Assembly: GCF_916700565.1 (NCBI RefSeq)
Contig: NZ_CAKAKO010000002.1
Span: forward strand, 868,001-932,000
Direction of reading: 5' to 3'
Source of the DNA: Xenophilus sp. Marseille-Q4582
GTDB taxonomy: Bacteria; Pseudomonadota; Gammaproteobacteria; Burkholderiales; Burkholderiaceae_C
DNA length: 64,000 nt
The notes beneath the pieces were generated by a model. That model ran no database searches. It was not told the DNA's origin and saw only the letters and a list, made by a program, of their open reading frames with translations. This document shows positions 39,895 to 48,748 of this stretch, piece by piece. Positions within the stretch are counted from its first letter, which is position 1, and each line of letters starts with the position of its first letter. The position numbers and the translations under genes are program-made.

Positions 39895-40350
39895 ATGCCC
39901 ACCCGCACCAAACTGCGCGCCGCCGCCCTGGGCGGCAGCGCCGACGACATCGAGCATGCTTTCTACGAAGCGCTGCAGCGCGGCGACATCGACGCGCTGA
40001 TGGCCTGCTGGGCCGACGAGGACGAGGTGTTCTGCGTGCACCCCGGCGGCCCGCGGCTGGTGGGCACGGGCGCCATCCGCGCCGCCTTCGAGCAGATGTT
40101 CGACGGGGGCGGGCGTATCGACGCCCAGCCCGCGCGCGTGCGCAAGATCGAATCGCTGGCCAGCAGCGTGCACAACGTGCTCGAGCGCATCGAGGTGCTG
40201 ACGGCCGAGGGCCCCAAGCATGCCTTCGTGCTGGCCACCAACGTCTACCACAAGACCGCGCAGGGCTGGCGCATGGTGGCCCACCATGCCAGCCCCGGCA
40301 CGGCCGCCGAGCCCGCCGAGGGGCACGACGCGCCGGGCTTCCTGCACTGA
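39895..40350 (+). CDS. SnoaL/NTF2-like (DUF4440-type) protein
   Basis: This 151-residue cytoplasmic protein shows the NTF2-like cone fold pattern: N-terminal helix DDIEHAFYEALQRGDIDALMACWADEDEVFCVHPGGPRLVGTGAIRAAFEQMF, followed by beta strands HAFVLATNVYHKTAQGWRMVAHHAS. The paired His-His near the C-terminus and the buried DEDEV are typical of the SnoaL/YybH group. The family covers isomerases, hydrolases and accessory domains, so no reaction can be assigned. It is followed 44 bases later by a YheT-like hydrolase in the same direction. Confidence 0.82.
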   Translation: MPTRTKLRAAALGGSADDIEHAFYEALQRGDIDALMACWADEDEVFCVHPGGPRLVGTGAIRAAFEQMFDGGGRIDAQPARVRKIESLASSVHNVLERIEVLTAEGPKHAFVLATNVYHKTAQGWRMVAHHASPGTAAEPAEGHDAPGFLH

Positions 40351-40394
40351 GACGCCGGAGCCTGGGAGCGCGGGGCACGGCCCCGGCCTGCGCG

Positions 40395-41387
40395 ATGCAC
40401 GACTACCGATCCCCGCGCTGGCTGCCCGGCGGCCACCTGCAGACCATCTGGCCCGCGCTGTGGTCGCGCCGGCATGACGGGCCGGCGCCCGTGTACCGGC
40501 GCGAACGCTGGGACACGCCCGACGGCGATTTCATCGACGTGGATTTCCAGGACCCGCCCCAGACGAGCGGTGCGGCCGCCGCCCCGCTGCTGGTGCTGTT
40601 CCACGGCCTCGAAGGTTCCTCGCGCAGCCACTATGCCGAAGCCTTCGCGGCCCATGCGCGCGCCCAGGGGCTGGCCTTCGCGGTGCCGCATTTCCGCGGC
40701 TGCAGCGGCACCATCAACCGGGCGCCGCGCGCGTACCACTCGGGCGACTACGAAGAGATCGGGTGGATCCTGCGGCGCTTTGCCGAGCGGGAGCGGGCGC
40801 GCGCAGGCGCTCCCATTCTGGCCGCCGGCGTTTCGCTGGGTGGCAATGCGCTGCTGCGCTGGGCCGAGGAGGCCGGCGCCACGGCCGCGCAGGCGGTGCG
40901 CGCCGTCGCGGCCGTGAGCGCACCGCTGGACCTGGCGGCCGGCGGCGCGGCCATCGGGCGCGGCTTCAGCCGCCAGGTCTACACGCGCATGTTCCTGCGG
41001 ACCATGAAGCCCAAGGCGCTGGCCAAGCTGGCGCAGCACCCCGGCCTGTTCGACCGCGCGCGGCTGGTCGCGGCGCGCGACCTGTACGCCTTCGACGACG
41101 TGTTCACGGCGCCGCTGCACGGCTTTCGCAACACCGAGGACTACTGGGCGCGCGCTTCCGCCAAGCCGCACCTGCGCGCCATCCGCGTGCCCGCGCTGGT
41201 GGTGAACGCGCGCAACGACCCTTTCGTGCCCGCCGCCAGCCTGCCCGGCGCGCACGAGGTCGGCTCTCAGGTGACGCTGTGGCAGCCCGCGCATGGCGGA
41301 CATGTGGGCTTTGCGATGGGGCCGCCGCCGGGGCATGTGCGATCCATGCCCGAGGCGGTGATCGCCTGGCTGCGCGCGCATCTCTGA
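40395..41387 (+). CDS. YheT-family alpha/beta hydrolase
   Basis: This 330-residue hydrolase opens with the YheT signature SPRWLPGGHLQTIWPALW. It has LVLFHGLEGSSRSHYA (oxyanion hole region), HFRGCSGTINR, the nucleophile elbow GVSLGGNALLRW with the catalytic Ser, the acid in NARNDPFVP and the catalytic His in PAHGGHVGF. YheT proteins are uncharacterised esterase-like enzymes distinct from lipases. The start ATG at 40395 fits the conserved N-terminus. Confidence 0.92.
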   Translation: MHDYRSPRWLPGGHLQTIWPALWSRRHDGPAPVYRRERWDTPDGDFIDVDFQDPPQTSGAAAAPLLVLFHGLEGSSRSHYAEAFAAHARAQGLAFAVPHFRGCSGTINRAPRAYHSGDYEEIGWILRRFAERERARAGAPILAAGVSLGGNALLRWAEEAGATAAQAVRAVAAVSAPLDLAAGGAAIGRGFSRQVYTRMFLRTMKPKALAKLAQHPGLFDRARLVAARDLYAFDDVFTAPLHGFRNTEDYWARASAKPHLRAIRVPALVVNARNDPFVPAASLPGAHEVGSQVTLWQPAHGGHVGFAMGPPPGHVRSMPEAVIAWLRAHL

Positions 41388-41423
41388 CAGCGCGGCGCCG
41401 GCCGGGCGGCGCACAATGCCGCC

Positions 41424-41951
41424 ATGGATGACATCGTCAGGCAGGCCATCGCCAAATGGCCCAACGTTCCCCATTGCTACGGCTGGCTGGGCCTGGACGC
41501 GCGCGGCCAGTGGTACATGCGCGACGACCGCACGCAGGCGGCGGGGCCGTTCCCGCGGGCGCGCGGCTCGCTGCTGCGGCATGACAAGCTGATCGACTTC
41601 ATCCACCGCAACTACGAGCACGACGAGGCGGGGCAGTGGTTCTTCCAGAACGGCCCGCAGCGCGTGTATGTGGAGCTGGAAGCCACGCCCTGGATCTGGC
41701 GCATGGCCGAGGACTTTTCCTTGTCGTCCCACACGGGCGCGCCGGCCGTGCCGACGGACTGCCTGCTCGACGAGGCCGGGCACCTGTACTTCGTGGCGGC
41801 CCAGGGCCTGGGCCTGCTGCACACGCAGGACGTGGGCCTGGCGGCCGACGCCATCGAGCAGGGGCGCTGGCAGCCGCGCGAGGTGCAGGCGGAGCTGCTG
41901 CCATCGCAGTACGGTTTCGTGCGCAGCCCGGCCGCGGGCCAGCCGCGCTGA
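41424..41951 (+). CDS. Conserved hypothetical protein (betaproteobacterial, 175 aa)
   Basis: The 175-residue product begins MDDIVRQAIAKWPNVPHCYGWLGLDARGQWYMRD. It is Trp- and Tyr-rich with an alpha/beta pattern (VYVELEATPWIWRM, LYFVAAQGLGLLHTQDVG), and no signal peptide or membrane segment. I recall similar proteins in Comamonadaceae annotated as a DUF2946-type family but am not sure of the name. It lies between a YheT hydrolase and the convergent tctE, with only a ten-base gap to the latter. Confidence 0.75.
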   Translation: MDDIVRQAIAKWPNVPHCYGWLGLDARGQWYMRDDRTQAAGPFPRARGSLLRHDKLIDFIHRNYEHDEAGQWFFQNGPQRVYVELEATPWIWRMAEDFSLSSHTGAPAVPTDCLLDEAGHLYFVAAQGLGLLHTQDVGLAADAIEQGRWQPREVQAELLPSQYGFVRSPAAGQPR

Positions 41952-41961
41952 GGGCTGCGCT

Positions 41962-43350
41962 TCAGTCCGGCGCGCGCGGGAACACCAGCGCCGCGCGCAG
42001 CCCGCCCGGCGGCGCTGCATCCTCGAGCCACAGGCGTGCGCCCAGCAGCTGCGCATAGCGCGCGACGATGGACAGGCCCAGCCCGGCGCCCTGGCCCAGC
42101 CGCTGTCCATCGATGCCTTGCGACCAGCGCTGCAGCAGCGCGCGCCGGGCCGTCTCGGGGATGCCGGGGCCGTCGTCCACCACGGCCAGCGTCACCTCGT
42201 CCTGCGCGGGGCCTGCGGCCAGCTCCAGCGTGAGCATGCGCCCGCCATAGCGCAGCGCGTTGTCGATCAGGTTGTCCAGCATGGCACCCACCAGGGCGGC
42301 GTCGGCCACGATGGCCAGCGCTTCGGCGCCCTCGGCGTCCACGCCGCGCGCGCCCAGGTCCACGCCCTGGCGGTCGGCCTTGTCCAGGTGGCGCAGCACG
42401 GCCTGCTGCAGCAGCTCGGCGGGCGACAGGCGCTCGCGCCGCAGCGCCTGCTCGCCTTCGTCGGCCAGCGCCAGCGCCAGCAGCTGGTCGACCAGGTGGC
42501 TGGCGCGCACCACGCTGCCGGCCACCTGCTGCAGCTGCTGGCGCCAGACGGCCGGATCGGTGTGGCCGAGCCCGTAGTCGGCCAGCGCGCGGATGCCCGC
42601 CAGCGGCGTGCGCAGCTCGTGTGCCACGTTGCCCGCGAACTCGCGCTGCGCCCGCACGCTGTGTTCCACGCGCGCGAACAGCGCATTCACGGTCTGGCCC
42701 AGCTGCTCGATCTCCTGCGTGGACGGCGGCACCTGCACAGGCGAGAGGTCGCGCGCGTCACGGTGCGACAGCGCGGTCTGCAGCCGGTGCAGCGGGGCCA
42801 GGTCCCGGCCGATGCCGCGGCGCAGCCACAGCACCAGCAGCACCAGCAGCAGCAACTGGGGCAGGGCCGCGTACAGCAGCAGCTGCTGGCCCAGGGCGCC
42901 GCGCACGCGCGTGGTGTGGGCCATCAGCACCCGGTAGGCGCGGCCCTCCACGGTGTGGCGCAGCGCCACCATGCGCATCAGCTGGCCCTCATGGACGATC
43001 TCGCGGTAGCGGTAGGACTCGCCGGGCGGAACCGGCAGGTCCGGCAGCTCGCCGCCCGCCAGCCGCTGACCGTCGGGACCCAGCACCGAGAAATGCACCG
43101 ATTCAGCCTGGTCGAACAGGGCGGCCCGCAGTTCGTTGGCCGAGAGCTGCAGCCCCACGCGGCCGTCGCTGCCGGTCCGCACATGCGAGGCAATGGAATA
43201 GGCGTCGTCGAGCAGCGCGCGGTCGAAAGCCTGTTCGGTGAAGTGGCTGGACACGACCAGCGTTACCACGGCGCCCGCCAGCCAGGCCAGGGCCAGCGGC
43301 AGCATCACGTGCCGCAGCACGCGCGTGCGCAGCGAGGGCGAAGCGCTCAC
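41962..43350 (-). CDS. tctE: Sensor histidine kinase of the tricarboxylate system (TctE-like)
   Basis: This 462-residue kinase has an N-terminal membrane helix (about 15-35), a periplasmic 2CSK_N-type sensor (about 40-150), a second helix (about 155-178), a linker and a HisKA domain with phospho-acceptor His244 in AGNVAHELRTPLAG. The ATPase domain follows, with MLDNLIDNALRYGG, VVDDGPGIPE and GAGLGLSIV. The start is GTG 43350, 26 bases after the tctD stop. The neighbouring tctA/tctB genes support the TctE identity; citrate or related acids are the likely stimulus by analogy with Salmonella tctDE. Confidence 0.88.
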   Translation of the reverse strand: MSASPSLRTRVLRHVMLPLALAWLAGAVVTLVVSSHFTEQAFDRALLDDAYSIASHVRTGSDGRVGLQLSANELRAALFDQAESVHFSVLGPDGQRLAGGELPDLPVPPGESYRYREIVHEGQLMRMVALRHTVEGRAYRVLMAHTTRVRGALGQQLLLYAALPQLLLLVLLVLWLRRGIGRDLAPLHRLQTALSHRDARDLSPVQVPPSTQEIEQLGQTVNALFARVEHSVRAQREFAGNVAHELRTPLAGIRALADYGLGHTDPAVWRQQLQQVAGSVVRASHLVDQLLALALADEGEQALRRERLSPAELLQQAVLRHLDKADRQGVDLGARGVDAEGAEALAIVADAALVGAMLDNLIDNALRYGGRMLTLELAAGPAQDEVTLAVVDDGPGIPETARRALLQRWSQGIDGQRLGQGAGLGLSIVARYAQLLGARLWLEDAAPPGGLRAALVFPRAPD

Positions 43351-43376
43351 CGCGGCGCCTGCGCCCTCGTGCGGGA

Positions 43377-44066
43377 TCAAGCCTCGGGCTCCAGCAGGTA
43401 GCCGATGCCGCGCAGCGTGCGGATCGCCGCGCCGCTGCCGGCCAGTTTCTTGCGCAGGCGCGAGACGAAGGCTTCGAGCGCGTTGTCGCCCAGCGAGGCG
43501 TCGAAGCCCGAGAGCTTGTCGGACAGGGTGCGCTTGCTCACCGCATGGCCGGGCGGGCTCATGAGCTCCCACAGCACCTCGAATTCGCGCGCGGGCAGCT
43601 CCAGCGGCGCCTCGGCGAGGGTGAAGCGGCGCGCGCGCCGGTCCAGCACCAGCCGGCCCAGGCGGGCCACGTCCTCGGCGCCGGTGGCGCGGCGCACCAG
43701 GGCGCGCAGGCGCGCCTCCACCTCGGCCAGGTCGAAGGGCTTGCCCAGGTAGTCGTCGGCGCCCGCGTCCAGGCCGGCGATGCGCTCCTCGGTGCGGTTG
43801 CGCGCCGTGAGCACCAGCACCGGCGTGCGGTCGCCGCGCTGGCGCGCGGCGCGCAGCACGGCCAGGCCGCTGGCCGTCCCGCTGCCCGGGCGTGCATGCT
43901 GCGGCAGGTTCAGGTCCAGCAGCACCGCGTCGAAGGGCTGCACGCGCCACAGGTGCGCGGCTTCCTCGGCATGGGCCGCCTGGTCCACGCGGTGGCCGGC
44001 GTCGGCCAGGCTGCGCGCCATCACCTCACGCAGCACCGCGTCGTCTTCAACCAGCAGGATTCGCAT
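43377..44066 (-). CDS. tctD: Response regulator of the tricarboxylate system (TctD-like)
   Basis: This 229-residue OmpR-family regulator has the receiver acidic pair VEDDAVL, phospho-acceptor Asp51 in LLDLNLPQ, and Lys in DDYLGKPFD. The winged-helix domain (about 130-225) includes LPAREFEVLWELMSPPG and FVSRLRKKLAGSGAAIRTLRGIGYLL. It is followed by its kinase gene and preceded, 29 bases away, by the tctA gene on the same strand, giving the order tctB-tctA-tctD-tctE. It likely activates the transporter genes. Confidence 0.9.
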   Translation of the reverse strand: MRILLVEDDAVLREVMARSLADAGHRVDQAAHAEEAAHLWRVQPFDAVLLDLNLPQHARPGSGTASGLAVLRAARQRGDRTPVLVLTARNRTEERIAGLDAGADDYLGKPFDLAEVEARLRALVRRATGAEDVARLGRLVLDRRARRFTLAEAPLELPAREFEVLWELMSPPGHAVSKRTLSDKLSGFDASLGDNALEAFVSRLRKKLAGSGAAIRTLRGIGYLLEPEA

Positions 44067-44095
44067 GCTGCAAGCCTATCAGCTGCGCCCGCCGT

Positions 44096-45622
44096 TCAGG
44101 CCGCGGCGGCCTTGGCCGCGTCCAGCGCCTCCTTCGCGCGCAGCGTCTTGCGCACGGTGGAGACGACGGCCCAGGCCAGCATCAGCGCCGTGCAGGCCAG
44201 CAGCGTGGCGCTGATCGGGCGTTCGATGAAGACCATCGGATCGCCGCGCGACAGCAGCATGGCGCGGCGCAGGTTCTCCTCGAGCATCGGCCCGAGGATG
44301 TAGCCCAGCAGCAGCGGCGCCGGCTCGAAGCGCAGCACCATCAGCGCATAGCCCATCACGCCCAGCACGGCCACGGAGTAGATGTCGAACTCGTTGTTGT
44401 TGACACTGAACACGCCCAGCGCCACGAACACCAGGATGGCCGGGTACATCCACGCGAAGGGAATGCGCAGCAGCGCGACCCACAGCCCGATGGTGGGCAG
44501 GTTCAGGATCACCAGGATGATGTTGCCGATGCCGAAGCTCACCACCAGGCCCCAGAACAGCTCGGGCTGCTGGCTGATGAGCATGGGGCCGGGCTGGATG
44601 CCATGGATGATCAGCGCCCCCAGCATCACGGCCATCACCGCGTCGCCCGGGATGCCCAGCGACAGCGAAGGCACGAAGGCGGTCTGGGCGGCGGCGTTGT
44701 TCGACGACTCGGGGGCCGTGATGCCCTCGATCGCGCCCTGGCCGAAGCGGCTCGGGTCCCTGGCCACCTTCTTCTCGATCGCATAGGACATGAAGGAGGC
44801 GATCGACGGGCCGACGCCGGGCAGCGCGCCCAGGGCCGAACCCAGCGCGGAGCCGCGCACCATCGGCTTGACCGTGGCGCGGAATTCCTCGCGCGTGGGC
44901 ACCATGGAGCGCAGCGTCACCTTGTCCGGCTTCTTGTTCACGTCGGCCGAATTGATGCAGCGCACGACCTCGGCCACGCCGAACAGGCCCATCGCCAGCG
45001 CGATGAGGTTGATGCCGTCCATCAGTTCGGGCACGTCGAAGGAAAAGCGCGCCACGCCGGAATTGACGTCCGTGCCCACCATGCCCAGCAGCAGCCCGAA
45101 CACCACCATGCACAGCCCCTTGGCCGCCGAGCCGGTGGTCATGGACGAGGCCGCCACCAGGCCCAGCACCATCATCGAGAAGAACTCGGCCGGGCCGAAC
45201 TTGAGGCCGATCTCCGAGATCGCCGGCGAGAACAGCACCAGCAGCACCAGCCCCGACATGGCGCCGGCCAGCGAGGCGATGGTGGTGACGAACAGCGCCA
45301 CGCCGGCCTTGCCCTTCTTGGCCATGGGATAACCGTCCAGGCAGGTCACGGCCGAGGAGGGCGAACCCGGCAGGTTCAGCAGGATGGACGCGGTGGAGCC
45401 GCCGTATTGCGCGCCGTAGTACACGCCGGCCAGCATGATGATGGCCGCCGTGGGGGTCATGTGGTAGGTCAGGGGCAGCAGCAGCGAGATCGCCGCCAGC
45501 GAGCCGATGCCGGGCAGCACGCCCACCACCGTGCCCAGCAGCACGCCGAAGAAGCAGTAGGCCAGCGTGACCGGCTCGACGGCCACTTGCAGGCCGAGCC
45601 AGAGGTTGCTGAAAAGATCCAT
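44096..45622 (-). CDS. tctA: Tripartite tricarboxylate transporter, large membrane subunit
   Basis: This 508-residue inner-membrane protein has about eleven helices and the TctA signatures: VVGVLPGIGSLAAISLLLPLTYHMTPTAAIIMLAGVYYGAQYGGSTASILLNLPGSP near the N-terminus and the symmetric LGALPGVGPSIASFMSYAIEKK in the middle, with SLGIPGDAVMAVMLGALIIHGIQPGP. These match the conserved sugar-acid/citrate binding motifs. It works with TctB and a periplasmic TctC. The ATG at 45622 is 28 bases downstream of tctB. Confidence 0.96.
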   Translation of the reverse strand: MDLFSNLWLGLQVAVEPVTLAYCFFGVLLGTVVGVLPGIGSLAAISLLLPLTYHMTPTAAIIMLAGVYYGAQYGGSTASILLNLPGSPSSAVTCLDGYPMAKKGKAGVALFVTTIASLAGAMSGLVLLVLFSPAISEIGLKFGPAEFFSMMVLGLVAASSMTTGSAAKGLCMVVFGLLLGMVGTDVNSGVARFSFDVPELMDGINLIALAMGLFGVAEVVRCINSADVNKKPDKVTLRSMVPTREEFRATVKPMVRGSALGSALGALPGVGPSIASFMSYAIEKKVARDPSRFGQGAIEGITAPESSNNAAAQTAFVPSLSLGIPGDAVMAVMLGALIIHGIQPGPMLISQQPELFWGLVVSFGIGNIILVILNLPTIGLWVALLRIPFAWMYPAILVFVALGVFSVNNNEFDIYSVAVLGVMGYALMVLRFEPAPLLLGYILGPMLEENLRRAMLLSRGDPMVFIERPISATLLACTALMLAWAVVSTVRKTLRAKEALDAAKAAAA

Positions 45623-45649
45623 GATCGGGGTTCCTTGGCCGACGGGCCG

Positions 45650-46096
45650 TCAGAGGCTCCAGGGCCAGATGGGCAGCACCATCTGCAGCGCGAGCGGGAA
45701 GATCAGCGCGGTGATGCCCGCGACCACGGCGCACACCGTCAGCCGGGTGCGCAGCGGCATGGCGCTGGGCACCAGCGCCAGCAGCGCCGCGATGAAGGAC
45801 GCCGCCACCACGCCCAGCGTCTTGAGCCCCAGCGCGAAGGCCACCAGGCTGGCCACGCACCAGATCAGGTTCTTCCATTGCACCGTGATGCCGCTGCCCT
45901 GGCGCCACCAGGCCGGCAGCGCCACCAGGATGCCCAGCACGGCCAGGACCCAGCCCAGCACGATGGGGAAGTAGCCCGGGCCCATGCGGTCGGCGGTGCC
46001 CATGGTGTAGCGGCTGCCGTAGAGCGCGAAAAAGAGGCCGGCGGCGGTCATCAGCAAGCCGCCGACAATGTCGTGGATGTCTCGAGTGGTTTTCAT
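45650..46096 (-). CDS. tctB: Tripartite tricarboxylate transporter, small membrane subunit
   Basis: This 148-residue membrane protein has four hydrophobic helices in the TctB pattern: DIVGGLLMTAAGLFFALYGSRYTMGTADRMGPGYFPIVLGWVLAVLGILVAL, then a polar loop and two more helices ending QMVLPIWPWSL. The 'RMGPGYFP' motif is characteristic. The ATG at 46096 is preferred over an upstream in-frame ATG at 46129. No tctC gene is present upstream, where a 453-base gap holds a repeat and a terminator. Confidence 0.93.
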   Translation of the reverse strand: MKTTRDIHDIVGGLLMTAAGLFFALYGSRYTMGTADRMGPGYFPIVLGWVLAVLGILVALPAWWRQGSGITVQWKNLIWCVASLVAFALGLKTLGVVAASFIAALLALVPSAMPLRTRLTVCAVVAGITALIFPLALQMVLPIWPWSL

Positions 46097-46378
46097 CAAT
46101 GCGTGGATGCGGGTGCAAAGGAAGGGCAAAGGCCCCCCGCAAGCCCGGGCGCCGCGGCGCAGGGCAAGGACACGTGGCGCTGCCCGGGCGGCAGGCGCCG
46201 CACGCGGGCAGGCACGAATGCGCGCGTCCCTGTGCCCGCGGGCCGGGATCGAACGCGCCGCTAGCGTAGAAGTGCGAGGCTGACCGGAAACTGAGCGTCC
46301 GGGCTTTGCTTGGGGGCCTGCTGCAAGGGCGCACGGACCGGCGGGCGCTGCATCGCGCGCCGCGGGCGGGGCATGAAA

Positions 46379-46456
46379 AAATGGCCCCCACGCGCCCCCG
46401 CTGCGCGAGGTCCGCCGCCCCCCGAGGGCGCGCTTTTCACCTGGGGCGGCCCGGCG
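46379..46456 (+). repeat. GC-rich dispersed repeat, copy 2
   Basis: This 78-bp segment starts AAATGGCCCCCACGC and ends GGGGCGGCCCGGCG, with internal CGCTGCGCG and GCCCCCCGAGGG. Blocks, order and spacing match the copy inside lipB (14081-14155, opposite strand), differing by small indels and substitutions. It is immediately followed by a terminator hairpin. Confidence 0.72.
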
Positions 46457-46459
46457 ACG

Positions 46460-46482
46460 AAAAAGCCGCCCGAAGGCGGCTT
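46460..46482 (-). terminator. Rho-independent terminator of the cytochrome c gene
   Basis: Read on the minus strand, AAGCCGCC pairs with GGCGGCTT across a TTCG tetraloop and runs into a T tract (the AAAAA at 46460-46464 on the plus strand). It lies 68 bases beyond the cytochrome stop. Confidence 0.85.
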
Positions 46483-46549
46483 CATCGATGGCCTGCGGCG
46501 GCCCGGCCGGCGGCAGGATTCGCCGGCCGGTGGCTGGCTTCCTGCGTGC

Positions 46550-47194
46550 TTATTGCGCGGGCTTGGCCGCACCCTCGGCGGCCGGTGCAGCAGCCGTGCC
46601 GGCGGCGGGAGCGGCACCCCCCTCGGCGGCTGCGCCTTCGGCCGGGGCCGGGCGCTGGGGTTCCTCGAACTTGGCGCCGCCCGAGTTGGCCAGGTAGACC
46701 ACGGCGCGGCCGATCTCCACGTCTTCGTAGTCGCCGCCGCCCTGCGGGGGCATGGCGCCCTTGCCCTTGAGGGCATGTTCCAGCAGCGTGGCATAGCCCT
46801 GGCCGATGCGCGGGCCCCAGGCGGCGGCATCGTTCAGGTGCGGGGCGCCGGGAATGCCGGGCGTGCCGTGGCAGGCCACGCACTGCACCTTGAACACGGC
46901 CTCGCCGGTGGCCAGCGGCCGGTTCGCGTCGCGGATCTCGATGGAGCCCACCTTGGCCAGGCGCAGGCCCACGTCGCGTTCGCGCGAATCCTGGCTCACG
47001 CCGTACAGGCCCATGCCTTCGCCCTGCACGGCGCCCGAGGGCTTGAGGCCCGACACCACAAAGAACACCAGCCCGACGATCACCAGGATGGGAACGATGA
47101 AGCTGAAGAAGACGGCCGTCAGCAATTGCTTCGGGTTCTTGATCGGACCGGTGTGGGCTTCTTCCGTGGCGTGGTTCTGCGCGCTGTCGCTCAT
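46550..47194 (-). CDS. Membrane-anchored c-type cytochrome (cytochrome c5-like)
   Basis: This 214-residue protein has one N-terminal membrane anchor (about 24-52, AVFFSFIVPILVIVGLVFFVV) and a single-haem cytochrome c domain with the attachment motif CVACH, a downstream GAMPPQGG Met ligand loop and YLANSGG. Residues about 175-214 are an Ala/Pro/Glu-rich tail. The ATG at 47194 (MSDSAQNH) has a GAGG ribosome site. It is probably an electron carrier to a terminal oxidase; no oxidase genes are nearby. Confidence 0.9.
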   Translation of the reverse strand: MSDSAQNHATEEAHTGPIKNPKQLLTAVFFSFIVPILVIVGLVFFVVSGLKPSGAVQGEGMGLYGVSQDSRERDVGLRLAKVGSIEIRDANRPLATGEAVFKVQCVACHGTPGIPGAPHLNDAAAWGPRIGQGYATLLEHALKGKGAMPPQGGGDYEDVEIGRAVVYLANSGGAKFEEPQRPAPAEGAAAEGGAAPAAGTAAAPAAEGAAKPAQ

Positions 47195-47286
47195 GGCGTC
47201 CTCGGTATCGGGGGCTTTGTACGGATCAGCCAAGGATTATAGGGAGCCCCCCTGCAGGGGCTTTCACTAGGTGGCAAGCGGGCCGG

Positions 47287-48738
47287 TCACGCCGGCGACT
47301 GGCCGGCCGGGCTGGCCGCCGTCGCCGTGGACTTCCAGCCGCCGCCCAGCGCCTTGTACAGCAGCACCTGGTTCTGCAGCTGCAGCAGGCGCACCTGCAC
47401 CGCTTGCTGCTGCGCCGCGAACAGCGAACGCTGCGCGTCCAGCAGGTCCAGCGAGCTGGCCACGCCGTTGCGGTAGCGCAGGTCCGACAGCTGGAAGCGG
47501 CGGTTCTCCGCTTCGGCCGTGGCCTGCAGGGCGCGGGCCTGCTCGCCCAGCGTCTCGCGCCCGGCCAGCGCGTCGGCCACCTCGCGGAAGGCGCTCTGGA
47601 TCGATTGCTCGTACTGCGCCACGGCGATCTCGCGCTGCGCACGCGCCGCGTCGAGGTTCGCCTGGTTGCGGCCGGCGTCGAAGATCGGCAGCGAGACCGC
47701 GGGCGCGAAGGCCCAGGCCTTGGTGCCGCTGTGGAACAGGTTCGAGAACTCGGAACTGGCCGTGCCGATGCTGCTGGTGAGCGACACGCGCGGGAAGAAA
47801 GCCGCGCGCGCCGCGCCGATGTTGGCGTTGGCGGCGATCAGCTGCTGTTCGGCGGCGCGGATGTCGGGGCGCTCGGCCAGCAGGTCCGAAGGCAGGCCCG
47901 CGGGCACGTCGGGCATGGGCTGCACGCGCGCCAAGCCGCCCTCGATGCCGGCCAGCGCACTGCCGGGCACGGGCGCGCCCAGCAGCAGGGCCAGCGCGTT
48001 CTCGTCCTGGCGGCGCAGGCGCAGCTGCTGCGCGTAGGTGGCGCGCGCCGACTCGGCCAGCGAATTGGCCAGCTGCAGGTCGATTTCGGAGGACACGCCG
48101 TTGTCGAAACGCAGCTGCGTGAGCTTGAGCGTGTCCTCGCGCGTGGCCAGCGTCTGGCGCGTGATGGCCAGCAGCTCCTCGTCGGCCAGGAGCGTGAGCC
48201 AGCCGTTGGCGACGGCGGCGATCAGGCTGGTCTGCGCGGCGCGCTGCGATTCCTCGGTCGCCAGGTACTGGGCCAGCGCGCTCTCGCGCAGGCTGGCCAG
48301 GCGGCCGAAGAAGTCGATCTCCCAGGCCGTGATGCCGAGGTCGACCGAGAAGCTCTGCGCCACGCTGCCCGCGTTCGGGTTGTAGACCCGGGCCGGGTTG
48401 GGGCTGCTGCGCGAGCCGTCCGCCGAGAGGCCCACGGAGGGAAACAGCGCCGCGCGCTGCACGCCGAACTGCGCGCGCGCCACTTCCACGTTCTGCGCGG
48501 CCACGCGCAGGTCGCGGTTGTTGGCCAGGGCGGTCTCGATCAGCCCCGCCAGCCGAGGGTCGGTGAAGAACTGCTGCCAGGGCAGCGCCGCCGCCGCGGG
48601 GCCGGCCGGCTGGGCCGGGTCACCGGGGAAGGTGGTCGGCACCGGCGCGGCCGGACGCTCGTAGGTCGGGATCAGCGAGCAGCCGCTCAGGAACAGCGCG
48701 GCGGCCAGCGCCAGGGGCGCGAGGGGAAGCTTTCGCAT
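47287..48738 (-). CDS. RND efflux outer-membrane lipoprotein (OprM/NodT family)
   Basis: This 483-residue outer-membrane factor has a lipoprotein signal peptide ending LFLSGC. It has two OEP repeats: LPWQQFFTDPRLAGLIETALANNRDLRVAAQNVEVARAQFGVQRAALFPSV, and LLAERPDIRAAEQQLIAANANIGAARAAFFPRVSLTSSIGTASS, the classic NodT/OprM motif. The ATG at 48738 is chosen to give a normal lipoprotein signal. It is ten bases downstream of the RND permease stop and completes the tripartite pump. Confidence 0.93.
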   Translation of the reverse strand: MRKLPLAPLALAAALFLSGCSLIPTYERPAAPVPTTFPGDPAQPAGPAAAALPWQQFFTDPRLAGLIETALANNRDLRVAAQNVEVARAQFGVQRAALFPSVGLSADGSRSSPNPARVYNPNAGSVAQSFSVDLGITAWEIDFFGRLASLRESALAQYLATEESQRAAQTSLIAAVANGWLTLLADEELLAITRQTLATREDTLKLTQLRFDNGVSSEIDLQLANSLAESARATYAQQLRLRRQDENALALLLGAPVPGSALAGIEGGLARVQPMPDVPAGLPSDLLAERPDIRAAEQQLIAANANIGAARAAFFPRVSLTSSIGTASSEFSNLFHSGTKAWAFAPAVSLPIFDAGRNQANLDAARAQREIAVAQYEQSIQSAFREVADALAGRETLGEQARALQATAEAENRRFQLSDLRYRNGVASSLDLLDAQRSLFAAQQQAVQVRLLQLQNQVLLYKALGGGWKSTATAASPAGQSPA

Positions 48739-48748
48739 GGTTGGGGTC

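Larger units (their letters stand above)
46097..46549. other. 453-base intergenic gap with repeat and terminator
   Basis: No gene is evident between tctB and the cytochrome gene, both on the minus strand. The gap contains the second copy of the GC-rich dispersed repeat (46379-46456), the cytochrome terminator (46460-46482), and, nearest tctB, roughly 250 bases that should hold the tct promoter but show no clear -35/-10 pair. A periplasmic TctC gene, often first in such operons, is absent here. Confidence 0.7.
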
